Below are positions 14,828 through 19,617 of a stretch of DNA of 19,617 nt, in pieces. Each line of letters opens with the position of its first letter. Within the stretch, counting starts at the first letter, position 1. Under the pieces are notes generated by a model that worked only from the letters and a program-made list of their open reading frames with translations, was not told the DNA's origin and made no database searches. Source of the stretch: Massilia sp. UBA2709 (lineage in GTDB: Bacteria; Pseudomonadota; Gammaproteobacteria; Burkholderiales; Burkholderiaceae_D); assembly GCA_002354135.1 (NCBI GenBank), contig DEKZ01000080.1, forward strand, positions 1-19,617. Direction: 5' to 3'. The translations under genes were made by a program, and so were the position numbers.

Positions 14828-14912
14828 CAAGATAATCAGGGGTATGTGAACCCTGTTGCGCATTTTTCGCAGTAGCGTGGAGAAGAAGGAATCTGGCCTA
14901 GCTGGCCAGCAC

Positions 14913-14938
14913 AGAAAAGGCACTATTGCGCCTTTTCT
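14913..14938 (-). terminator. Intrinsic terminator after the tRNA gene
   Basis: AGAAAAGGC (14913-14921) pairs perfectly with GCCTTTTCT (14930-14938). On the minus strand two more pairs (one G-T) leave a four-base loop, and the stem ends in TTTTCT. This is the usual form of an intrinsic terminator with matching A and T tracts. It lies 42 bp after the tRNA 3' end and shields the rplC promoter from tRNA read-through. Confidence 0.7.
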
Positions 14939-14940
14939 CT

Positions 14941-14962
14941 GCAGAGCCGCGAAGGGCTCTGC
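14941..14962 (-). other. 8-bp hairpin between tRNA and terminator
   Basis: GCAGAGCC and GGCTCTGC form a perfect stem around a six-base loop, 18 bp after the tRNA CCA end and directly before the terminator hairpin. It may help form the 3' trailer that is removed during tRNA maturation, or act with the neighbouring hairpin as a tandem terminator. Confidence 0.55.
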
Positions 14963-14979
14963 GCATGGTGAAGTGTCTT

Positions 14980-15056
14980 TGGTGGGCGGTGCAGGATTCG
15001 AACCTGCGACCCCTTGGATGTCGACCAAGTATTCTAACCAACTGAACTAACCGCCC
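14980..15056 (-). tRNA. tRNA-Val (anticodon GAC), with C at position 33
   Basis: The 77-base minus-strand sequence folds as a complete cloverleaf: acceptor stem GGGCGGT/ACCGCCC, D stem GTTC/GAAT, anticodon stem CTTGG/CCAAG, T stem GCAGG/CCTGC with loop TTCGAAT, discriminator A and an encoded CCA. The seven-base anticodon loop is TCGACAT, so positions 34-36 are GAC, which reads Val codons GUC/GUU. A35, C36 and A73 agree with valine identity. The odd point is position 33: it is C, while nearly all elongator tRNAs have U there. Asp (GUC) is the main alternative, but a GUC anticodon would need an unpaired, shifted stem. Confidence 0.9.
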
Positions 15057-15066
15057 GAGGTCCCGC

Positions 15067-15095
15067 ATTATAGGGAAGGCATCGGCGGTTTGCAA
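15067..15095 (-). promoter_or_regulatory. Sigma-70 promoter of the tRNA gene
   Basis: On the minus strand TTGCAA (-35, 15090-15095; four of six consensus bases) and a perfect TATAAT (-10, 15067-15072) are separated by exactly 17 bp. The -10 ends 11 bp before the tRNA 5' end, giving a very short leader. It is the best promoter match in the window. Confidence 0.85.
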
Positions 15096-15150
15096 TAGCT
15101 GAGTTTGAGAAATGTTTTGGGCGGTTGCCTTCAGGTGCGCAGGCGCCCGT

Positions 15151-15350
15151 GGGGCTGTTGCCTGCGCGGCCGCTGGTGCGCACGATCCGCGTGGGCTCGA
15201 GAGCCCACCCTACGAGAGAGGCCGCGGACTCGCGGCAGCAAACCGCGGCCGCGTTAGTCGTTTCTCGCCGAGTCGGCAGCGTGTCCCGTAGGGTGGGCAC
15301 TCGTGCCCACGCGGATTCGACATACCAATAGCGACACAGGCAACAGCCCC
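15151..15350 (+). repeat. 200-bp imperfect palindrome built of two inverted REP-like units
   Basis: The left arm from 15151 and the right arm ending at 15350 are inverted copies of one another. The outer 14 bp (GGGGCTGTTGCCTG and its complement) are identical. Over the next 27 bp the arms are partly conserved, then 24-25 bp around CCGCGTGGGC and GCCCACCCTACG are nearly identical, and weaker similarity (GC.GC.GACTCG) continues inward. The two 64-bp arms align without gaps. Each arm also holds its own small palindrome (GTGGGC with GCCCAC around a six-base centre). This is the form of a REP doublet/REPIN or a MITE-like element; no transposase gene is present. It fills most of the 490-bp gene-free stretch between the tRNA and terD. 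Confidence 0.75.
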
Positions 15351-15416
15351 GCCCGGCCGGCACGCCGTGCGCCGCCAGCACCTCATCCTCGCCTAAGCTT
15401 GCCATAAGGTCAGCTG

Positions 15417-15445
15417 TGTACAATCGAGCAATTAACGCCTATATT
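15417..15445 (+). promoter_or_regulatory. Probable promoter of the ter operon
   Basis: TGTACA (-35-like, 15417-15422; four of six consensus bases), a 17-bp spacer and TATATT (-10, 15440-15445; five of six) lie about 100 bp upstream of the terD start, just outside the palindrome. The rest of the 15351-15550 stretch holds no gene that I can support. The assignment is from sequence pattern and position only. Confidence 0.45.
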
Positions 15446-15550
15446 GGCAGCCGAAGCGAATTGAGTTTCCGGCCGTGCGCAAAGCATGGCTGGCGCCAAC
15501 CGGGGCGGCGGCATCACGGGCAATTTTCACTCCCACTGAAAGGAGCTGTA

Positions 15551-16126
15551 ATGGCAATCAGTTTGCAAAAAGGCGGCAACGTCAACCTCAGCAAGGAAGC
15601 ACCGAACCTCACCAAGGTCGTCATCGGCCTCGGCTGGGATCCGCGCTCGACCGACGGCGCGGCCTTCGACCTGGACGGCAGCGCGTTCATGCTGAAGTCC
15701 GATGCGAAGGTACGCAGCGATACCGACTTCATCTTCTATAACAACCTCAAGTCCAGCGACGGCTCGGTCGTCCACAACGGCGACAACACCACCGGCCAGG
15801 GCGAAGGCGACGACGAAACCGTCACCGTCGACCTGACGAAGGTGCCGGCCGACGTCGAGAAGATCTCGTTCTGCGTCACCATCCACGACGCCGAAGCGCG
15901 CCGCCAGAACTTCGGCATGGTCGGCAAGGCCTTCATCCGCTGCGTCAACGCCAACGGCAACGCCGAGATCGCACGCTACGACCTGTCCGAAGACAGCTCG
16001 ACCGAAACCGCGATGATCTTCGGCGAACTGTACCGCGCGGGCGGCGACTGGAAATTCCGCGCCGTCGGCCAGGGCTACAACGGCGGCCTGGGCCCACTGG
16101 CGCGCTCGTTCGGCGTCAACGTGTAA
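15551..16126 (+). CDS. terD: TerD-family tellurium/stress resistance protein
   Basis: TerD-family proteins are small calcium-binding cytoplasmic proteins of the Ter stress system, linked to resistance to tellurite, phage and other stresses; the molecular mechanism is not settled. The 191-residue product has the typical length (about 190) and pattern: GGNVNLSKEAP (8-18), GLGWDPRSTDG (26-36), FDLDGSAFML (39-48), FIFYNNLKSSDGSVVHNGDN (60-79), an acidic stretch GQGEGDDE (82-89), TIHDAEARRQNFG (110-122) and ETAMIFGELYR/WKFRAVGQGY (152-176). The acidic DLDGS and GDN..GEGDDE regions correspond to calcium-binding sites of the family. I chose the ATG at 15551 because AAGGAG precedes it and because it removes a non-homologous upstream extension. 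TerD and TerE are close paralogues, so the letter is provisional. Confidence 0.93.
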   Translation: MAISLQKGGNVNLSKEAPNLTKVVIGLGWDPRSTDGAAFDLDGSAFMLKSDAKVRSDTDFIFYNNLKSSDGSVVHNGDNTTGQGEGDDETVTVDLTKVPADVEKISFCVTIHDAEARRQNFGMVGKAFIRCVNANGNAEIARYDLSEDSSTETAMIFGELYRAGGDWKFRAVGQGYNGGLGPLARSFGVNV

Positions 16127-16127
16127 T

Positions 16128-16193
16128 CCGGCTTCGCAGCCGGTTCGCCGGGAGGCTTTCGCCTCCGGGCTCCTGCCCCGCCACACGCGGGGC
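16128..16193 (+). other. Three tandem hairpins between terD and the ATP-grasp gene
   Basis: The 89-bp gap after the terD stop holds three stems in a row: CCGGCT/AGCCGG (16128-16143), GGAGGC/GCCTCC (16151-16166) and GCCCCGC/GCGGGGC (16175-16193). None is followed by a T-run. They could stabilise terD mRNA or reduce read-through into the biosynthetic genes, so that TerD is made in excess over the enzymes. Confidence 0.6.
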
Positions 16194-16215
16194 GTCTCCC
16201 CCTCAGAAGGACTTC

Positions 16216-17235
16216 ATGCGCGTCTGGTTCAACCGTACGTTCTCGTCCGTCTACGCCGCGATCGAGCTGATCCGCCGCGCCGACGTCGACGGGCGCTTCC
16301 ATATCGTCCACAGCAATCCGAACCCGCAGTCGCCGGTGGCGCGCGTGGCCCACGAATTCCACCGCGAGCCGACCGGGCTCGAAGGCCAGCCCTACATCGA
16401 CTGGTGCGTCGACTTCTGCCGCGAACACCGGATCGACATCTTCGTCCCCGGACGCGAAGCGACCCTGCTGGCCGGCGCCCATGCGCGCTTCGCCGCTGTC
16501 GGCACCCGCGTCCTGAGCTGCGCTTCCGAAGAAAACCTGCAGCTCATCCACGACAAGGGCCGCTTTTATGCGGAAGTCGACCTGCCCGGCGCGCCCGTGG
16601 CCGAGTTCCGCCGTTTCGAGGACGCCGCCGGTTTCGAGGAGGCCTACGACCTGCTGCGCCGCCGCCACGCCAAACTGTGCGTGAAGCCCTCGCGCTCGAT
16701 CTACGGGCTCGGCTTCGCCGTGCTGGACGAAACGCGCAGCAGCGCCGAGCTGCTGATGGCCGGCGCCGAATACCACGTCTCGCTCGCCGACTTCCGGCGC
16801 GCCCTGCCCGCCCTCGGCGCGTTCCGCGACATGCTCTTGATGGAATACCTGGACGGCCGCGAATACAGCGTCGATTGCGTCGGCGACAACGGCCGCCTGG
16901 TGGCGGCGGTGGCGCGCCGCAAATCGTCCACCGCCGGCGCCGGCCAGCGCATCGACCAGCGCGCCGACATCCTGGAAGCGACCGCGCGCCTGGCCCAGAC
17001 GTATGGCCTGAACGGCATCTTCAACGTGCAGTTCCGCGAAGCGGCTGGGCGCGCACGCCTGCTCGAGATCAACCCGCGCATGTCGGGCGGCATCGGCATG
17101 GCCTGCGTGGCCGGTCCCAACCTGCCGTACATCGCGCTCGCCGGCTTCGCCGACGGATTCGGGGAGGTCGAGGTCGCGCCGGTGCGCAACGGCATCCGCG
17201 TGGGCGAACTGACGCAAGCCGTGGAGCTGGCATGA
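16216..17235 (+). CDS. ATP-grasp ligase of the ter-associated biosynthetic operon
   Basis: ATP-grasp enzymes activate a carboxylate as acyl phosphate and join it to an amine or thiol. The 339-residue product has a Rossmann-like N-terminal part (1 to about 110, with NPNPQSP and IDIFVPGRE), then the ATP-grasp fold. AKLCVKPSRSIYGLGF (152-167) supplies an ATP-contacting lysine, MLLMEYLDGREYSVD (206-220) is the hinge strand, and RLLEINPRMSGGIGM (281-295) gives the Mg-binding E284 and N286. By neighbours and motif pattern it belongs with the ATP-grasp family found in Ter operons (ATPgrasp_Ter). The ATG at 16216 follows GAAGGA. Its stop overlaps the next start in ATGA. The substrate is unknown. Confidence 0.88.
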   Translation: MRVWFNRTFSSVYAAIELIRRADVDGRFHIVHSNPNPQSPVARVAHEFHREPTGLEGQPYIDWCVDFCREHRIDIFVPGREATLLAGAHARFAAVGTRVLSCASEENLQLIHDKGRFYAEVDLPGAPVAEFRRFEDAAGFEEAYDLLRRRHAKLCVKPSRSIYGLGFAVLDETRSSAELLMAGAEYHVSLADFRRALPALGAFRDMLLMEYLDGREYSVDCVGDNGRLVAAVARRKSSTAGAGQRIDQRADILEATARLAQTYGLNGIFNVQFREAAGRARLLEINPRMSGGIGMACVAGPNLPYIALAGFADGFGEVEVAPVRNGIRVGELTQAVELA

Positions 17236-18416
17236 ACGCACGCCTTGAGGCCGGCCTGCCGGTCCGCCGCAGCGAGCGCCTGCCCACCGGCCTGCTCGAG
17301 GTCGACCTCTACAGCGGCGCCGAAGAACTCGACGCCCTGCTCGGCTTTGCCGCGCGCGCCAACGCCAAGCGCGGTTTTCTGTTCCTGAGCAAGGTGCTGG
17401 GCAAGCACTGGCCGGTGCGCCCGGCCGACATGCTGGCCGTGCACGCGCGCCTGGCCGCCGGCGTGCCGGATGCCGAGGGTCCGGTGCTGTTCATCGCGAT
17501 GGCCGAGACCGCGGTCGGCCTGGGCCAAGGCGTGTTCGAGGCCTGGCTGCGCGCCAATCCGGGACGCGAAGCCCTGTTCCTGCACACCACGCGCTACCGC
17601 GTCGGCAACGGGCCGATCATCGAATTCGAGGAAGCGCACAGCCACGCGCCGCGCCAGTTCCTGCACATGCCGGAGGGCCGGCACGAGCAGGACCTGCTGC
17701 TGCAGGCGACGACCATCGTGCTGGTCGACGACGAAGCCAGCACCGGCAACACCTTCGTCAACCTGGCCCGGGCCTGCCGCCGCCTGAACCCGGCGATCGC
17801 GCGCGTGCACCTGGCCGTCATCACGAATTTCATGGGCCAGGCCGCCACCTCCGCACTCGCCGCGCGCTTCGGCATGCCGGCCACCATGGGCGCCCTGGTC
17901 GAGGGCGAATACCGCTTCGAGCAGTCGAATGTGCCGGTGGACGCGGCGCCGGCCCAGCGCTTCGATGCCCAGGCCGAGCGCGGCGCCAGCACGGCTTTCG
18001 GCCGCCTCGGTCTCGCCCGTCCCTTGCGTACACCGGCCGCCCTGGCGCGCCGGCTGGCGGACGGCATCGCGCCGGGCGACAAAGTACTGGTGCTCGGCAC
18101 CGGCGAATTCATGCACGCGTCCACCCTGCTGGGTGCGGCGCTCGAAGCGCATGGCGTGGATGTGGTCGTGCAGTCGACCACGCGCTCGCCGATCCTGGCC
18201 TGGGGCGCCGTCAGGTACGCGCTGAGCTTCCCCGACAACTACGGCGAGGGCATCGCCAACTTCCTGTACAACGTGGCGCCCGGCCAGTACGCGCAGGTGC
18301 TGGTCTGCCACGAGACGCCGCCGAACGCGGCGCTGCGCGAACTCGTGCGCCAGCTCGGCGCGCGCCTGTTCCACTACCACACCGAGGATGACGTTGAAGA
18401 AGTTCCTGTTCGCTGA
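17232..18416 (+). CDS. Phosphoribosyltransferase with C-terminal TRSP domain
   Basis: Type I phosphoribosyltransferases move ribose-5-phosphate from PRPP to a base or other acceptor. The 394-residue product has an N-terminal phosphoribosyltransferase domain (about 25-235) with the PRPP loop VLVDDEASTGNTF (163-175; acidic pair D166/D167 then the S/T-G-N-T turn). The C-terminal part (about 255-390) carries the tetrad TRSP at 317-320 that names the TRSP domain, plus LVLGTGEFMH (287-296) and VLVCHETPP (356-364). This two-domain arrangement is known from Ter-linked operons (PRTase_2 plus TRSP). The ATG at 17232 overlaps the ATP-grasp stop by 4 bp; the same frame stays open much further upstream, but that part is the ATP-grasp gene in another frame. 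The acceptor is unknown. Confidence 0.88.
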   Translation: MNARLEAGLPVRRSERLPTGLLEVDLYSGAEELDALLGFAARANAKRGFLFLSKVLGKHWPVRPADMLAVHARLAAGVPDAEGPVLFIAMAETAVGLGQGVFEAWLRANPGREALFLHTTRYRVGNGPIIEFEEAHSHAPRQFLHMPEGRHEQDLLLQATTIVLVDDEASTGNTFVNLARACRRLNPAIARVHLAVITNFMGQAATSALAARFGMPATMGALVEGEYRFEQSNVPVDAAPAQRFDAQAERGASTAFGRLGLARPLRTPAALARRLADGIAPGDKVLVLGTGEFMHASTLLGAALEAHGVDVVVQSTTRSPILAWGAVRYALSFPDNYGEGIANFLYNVAPGQYAQVLVCHETPPNAALRELVRQLGARLFHYHTEDDVEEVPVR

Positions 18417-19146
18417 CCTGGACGACACGCTGTTCCAGACCCTGGAAAAGTGCGCCGTGCGCGAGGGGCTCGAGCCGGCCGCCTATTACAGCGATGGCAG
18501 CATCTGCTCGCTGACCACGCCGGCGCAGCGCGCCTTCTTCGCGTTTGCGAGCGAAGGCATGACGGTGATCCCGACCACGGCGCGCAGCCTCGATGCCTTC
18601 CGCCGCGTCGACCTGGGTTTCGCCAGCTATGCGATCCTGGATTTCGGCGGCGTGATCCTGCTGCCCGACGGGAGCATCGACCGCGACTGGCAAGGCATGA
18701 TGCACGCCAAAATGAACGCCGCCCTCCCCGGCTTGCAGGCGCTGGCTGCGCGCATCGACGCCTGGGCCGAAGCCGGCGGCTTCAAGGGCCGCGCGCGCCT
18801 GGTCGAGGATGCCGGCACGCCCTTCTTCATAGTGGTAAAAGACCCGGACAAGGTCGCGGGGAATCTGCTGCCGATCGAGGACGAGGTGGTGCGCCCCTGG
18901 ATCGCCGACGGCCACCAGGACTACTGCGTCCACCGCAACGGCAACAACCTGGCGATCCTGCCCACCAGCCTGGACAAGGCGAATGCGGTGGCCTACGTCA
19001 CCGAGCGGCTGCGCCGCGAGCATGGCGACGTGATCACCTTCGGCATGGGCGACAGCCGCTCGGACGCACGCTTCATGGCCGACTGCGACTACGCCATCAT
19101 CCCGCGCCGGACCCAGTTGTCAGGCCTGACCGTGGAGGCGCTGTGA
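18388..19146 (+). CDS. HAD-superfamily phosphatase of the ter operon
   Basis: HAD phosphatases hydrolyse phosphate esters through an aspartyl-phosphate. The 252-residue product shows all four motifs: DLDDTLF (10-16; nucleophile D10 and acid/base D12), T64 in PTTAR, K197 in TSLDKANA, and GMGDSRSDA (219-227; D222, D226). The stretch between motifs II and III (about 85-185) fits a C2-type cap like that of Cof/sucrose-phosphatase enzymes. It overlaps the TRSP gene by 29 bp. The ATG at 18388 has GAGG directly against it, which is too close. A TTG two codons later (18394) has GAGG six bases upstream and would give MKKFLFADLDDT, so the true start may be 18394. In context it probably removes a phosphate from the ribosylated intermediate. 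Confidence 0.88.
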   Translation: MTLKKFLFADLDDTLFQTLEKCAVREGLEPAAYYSDGSICSLTTPAQRAFFAFASEGMTVIPTTARSLDAFRRVDLGFASYAILDFGGVILLPDGSIDRDWQGMMHAKMNAALPGLQALAARIDAWAEAGGFKGRARLVEDAGTPFFIVVKDPDKVAGNLLPIEDEVVRPWIADGHQDYCVHRNGNNLAILPTSLDKANAVAYVTERLRREHGDVITFGMGDSRSDARFMADCDYAIIPRRTQLSGLTVEAL

Positions 19147-19617
19147 ACTTCTCCGGCAGCTACCACGACGCAGACGTGACTTTCCTGCTCAAGCCCCTGC
19201 CGCTGTGCGACTTCGTCGAGGACGTCGCCGAGAAGGAGCGGCTGATCCAGTCGGGCCAGCGCCACTACAGCGAGATGCTGTCGCCGGAGCGCCTGCCGTC
19301 GGCGCGCTATGTCGCCGTGTTCGAGGAAGCCTGCCGCGCCAACGGCGAGCGCATGGCGCGCGACTGCCTGCGCCTGGCGCAGTTCATCGCGCAGCGCCGC
19401 AGCGGCCCGGTCGCGATCGTCTCGCTGGCGCGCGGCGGCACCCCGATCGGCGTGGTCCTGAAACGCCTGCTCGAGCGTGTGCACGACTGCGTGGCGAAGC
19501 ACTACTCGGTGTCGATCGTGCGCGACCGCGGCATCGACGCCAACGCCCTGCGCCACATCCTGGCGCAAGGCATTGCGCCGGAATCCATCGTCTTCGTCGA
19601 CGGCTGGACCGGCAAAG
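19143..19617 (+). CDS. StiP/PRTase_1-like protein, N-terminal part (partial at window edge)
   Basis: I translated this directly: it starts at GTG 19143, overlapping the HAD stop codon (GTGA), and stays open for 158 codons to the window end. The start region NFSGSYHDADVTFLLKPLPL (residues 2-21) and the segments AIVSLARGGTPIGVVLKR (91-108) and YSVSIVRDRGID (121-132) fit the family known as PRTase_1, also named cysteine protease StiP in some annotations. IVFVDGWTGK (149-158) is the PRPP-binding type loop, cut by the edge. The protein-family name suggests a protease, but the visible motifs are those of a phosphoribosyltransferase. It is coupled to the HAD gene, so it belongs to the same operon. 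Full-length members are about twice as long. Confidence 0.8.
   Translation, partial: MNFSGSYHDADVTFLLKPLPLCDFVEDVAEKERLIQSGQRHYSEMLSPERLPSARYVAVFEEACRANGERMARDCLRLAQFIAQRRSGPVAIVSLARGGTPIGVVLKRLLERVHDCVAKHYSVSIVRDRGIDANALRHILAQGIAPESIVFVDGWTGK

Noticed and set aside
14980..15056. tRNA as an integration site (attB) for the ter operon as a genomic island
   Set aside because: Islands usually insert at the tRNA 3' end, which here faces rplC. The ter operon is on the 5' side, and I saw no direct repeat of the tRNA 3' end and no integrase in the window.
15034..15423. Minus-strand open frame of 129 codons across the palindrome and tRNA promoter
   Set aside because: It runs through the inverted repeats, the tRNA promoter and the tRNA 5' end, and its sequence resembles no family I recognise.
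15416..15550. Longer TerD start giving a 236-residue protein
   Set aside because: The extra 45 residues are not like the family, overlap the probable promoter, and the ATG at 15551 has a strong Shine-Dalgarno sequence.
16404..17231. Upstream extension of the PRTase-TRSP frame, giving a 670-residue protein
   Set aside because: The extra part is Arg/Pro-rich out-of-frame translation of the ATP-grasp gene; the ATGA overlap at 17232 gives the natural start.
16701..18428. Long open frames on the minus strand opposite the ter operon (up to 575 codons)
   Set aside because: They are shadows of the ATP-grasp and PRTase-TRSP genes, in a stretch where high GC makes stop codons rare; the plus-strand products carry clear motifs.
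1..19617. CRISPR arrays, insertion sequences or phage genes
   Set aside because: No regularly spaced direct repeats and no transposase, integrase or phage-like protein was seen on either strand.

Overview
The window is bacterial chromosomal DNA, GC-rich, and most likely from a beta-proteobacterium of the Oxalobacteraceae (Massilia/Duganella-like). That assignment is an inference. It rests on the protein styles (long zinc-free uS14, uS3 with a basic Pro/Arg/Ala-rich tail, SecY starting at TTG, RpsD starting at GTG), the uninterrupted S10-spc-alpha gene order and the high GC; no database search was possible.

Layout. Positions 1-503 (minus strand) hold the N-terminal part of dsbD, cut by the window edge. 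Positions 650-14705 (minus strand) hold one long ribosomal-protein cluster. In transcription order it is rplC-rplD-rplW-rplB-rpsS-rplV-rpsC-rplP-rpmC-rpsQ (S10 operon, with rpsJ missing from its usual first place), rplN-rplX-rplE-rpsN-rpsH-rplF-rplR-rpsE-rpmD-rplO-secY-infA-rpmJ (spc type), then rpsM-rpsK-rpsD-rpoA-rplQ (alpha type). Most neighbours are 2-32 bp apart or overlap by 1-4 bp. Only four gaps are large (rpsQ/rplN, rpsK/rpsD, rpsD/rpoA, rpoA/rplQ), and each holds strong hairpins. A good intrinsic terminator follows rplQ. Upstream of rplC there is a likely promoter, then a terminator and a tRNA gene (anticodon GAC, Val, with an unusual C at position 33) that has its own near-consensus promoter.

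Positions 15061-15550 carry no gene. They contain a 200-bp imperfect palindrome made of two inverted copies of a palindromic REP-like unit, followed by the probable promoter of a divergent plus-strand operon.

That operon (15551 to the right edge) is the accessory part of the window: a TerD-family protein, an ATP-grasp ligase, a phosphoribosyltransferase with a C-terminal TRSP domain, a HAD phosphatase, and the start of a second phosphoribosyltransferase-like protein (StiP/PRTase_1 type). The last four genes are translationally coupled by stop/start overlaps. This is the gene set that comparative genomics has linked to the Ter (tellurite/stress) systems and predicted to make a nucleoside-like metabolite; the product is, to my knowledge, not experimentally known. 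It is the most interesting system here. The operon runs off the right end of the window.
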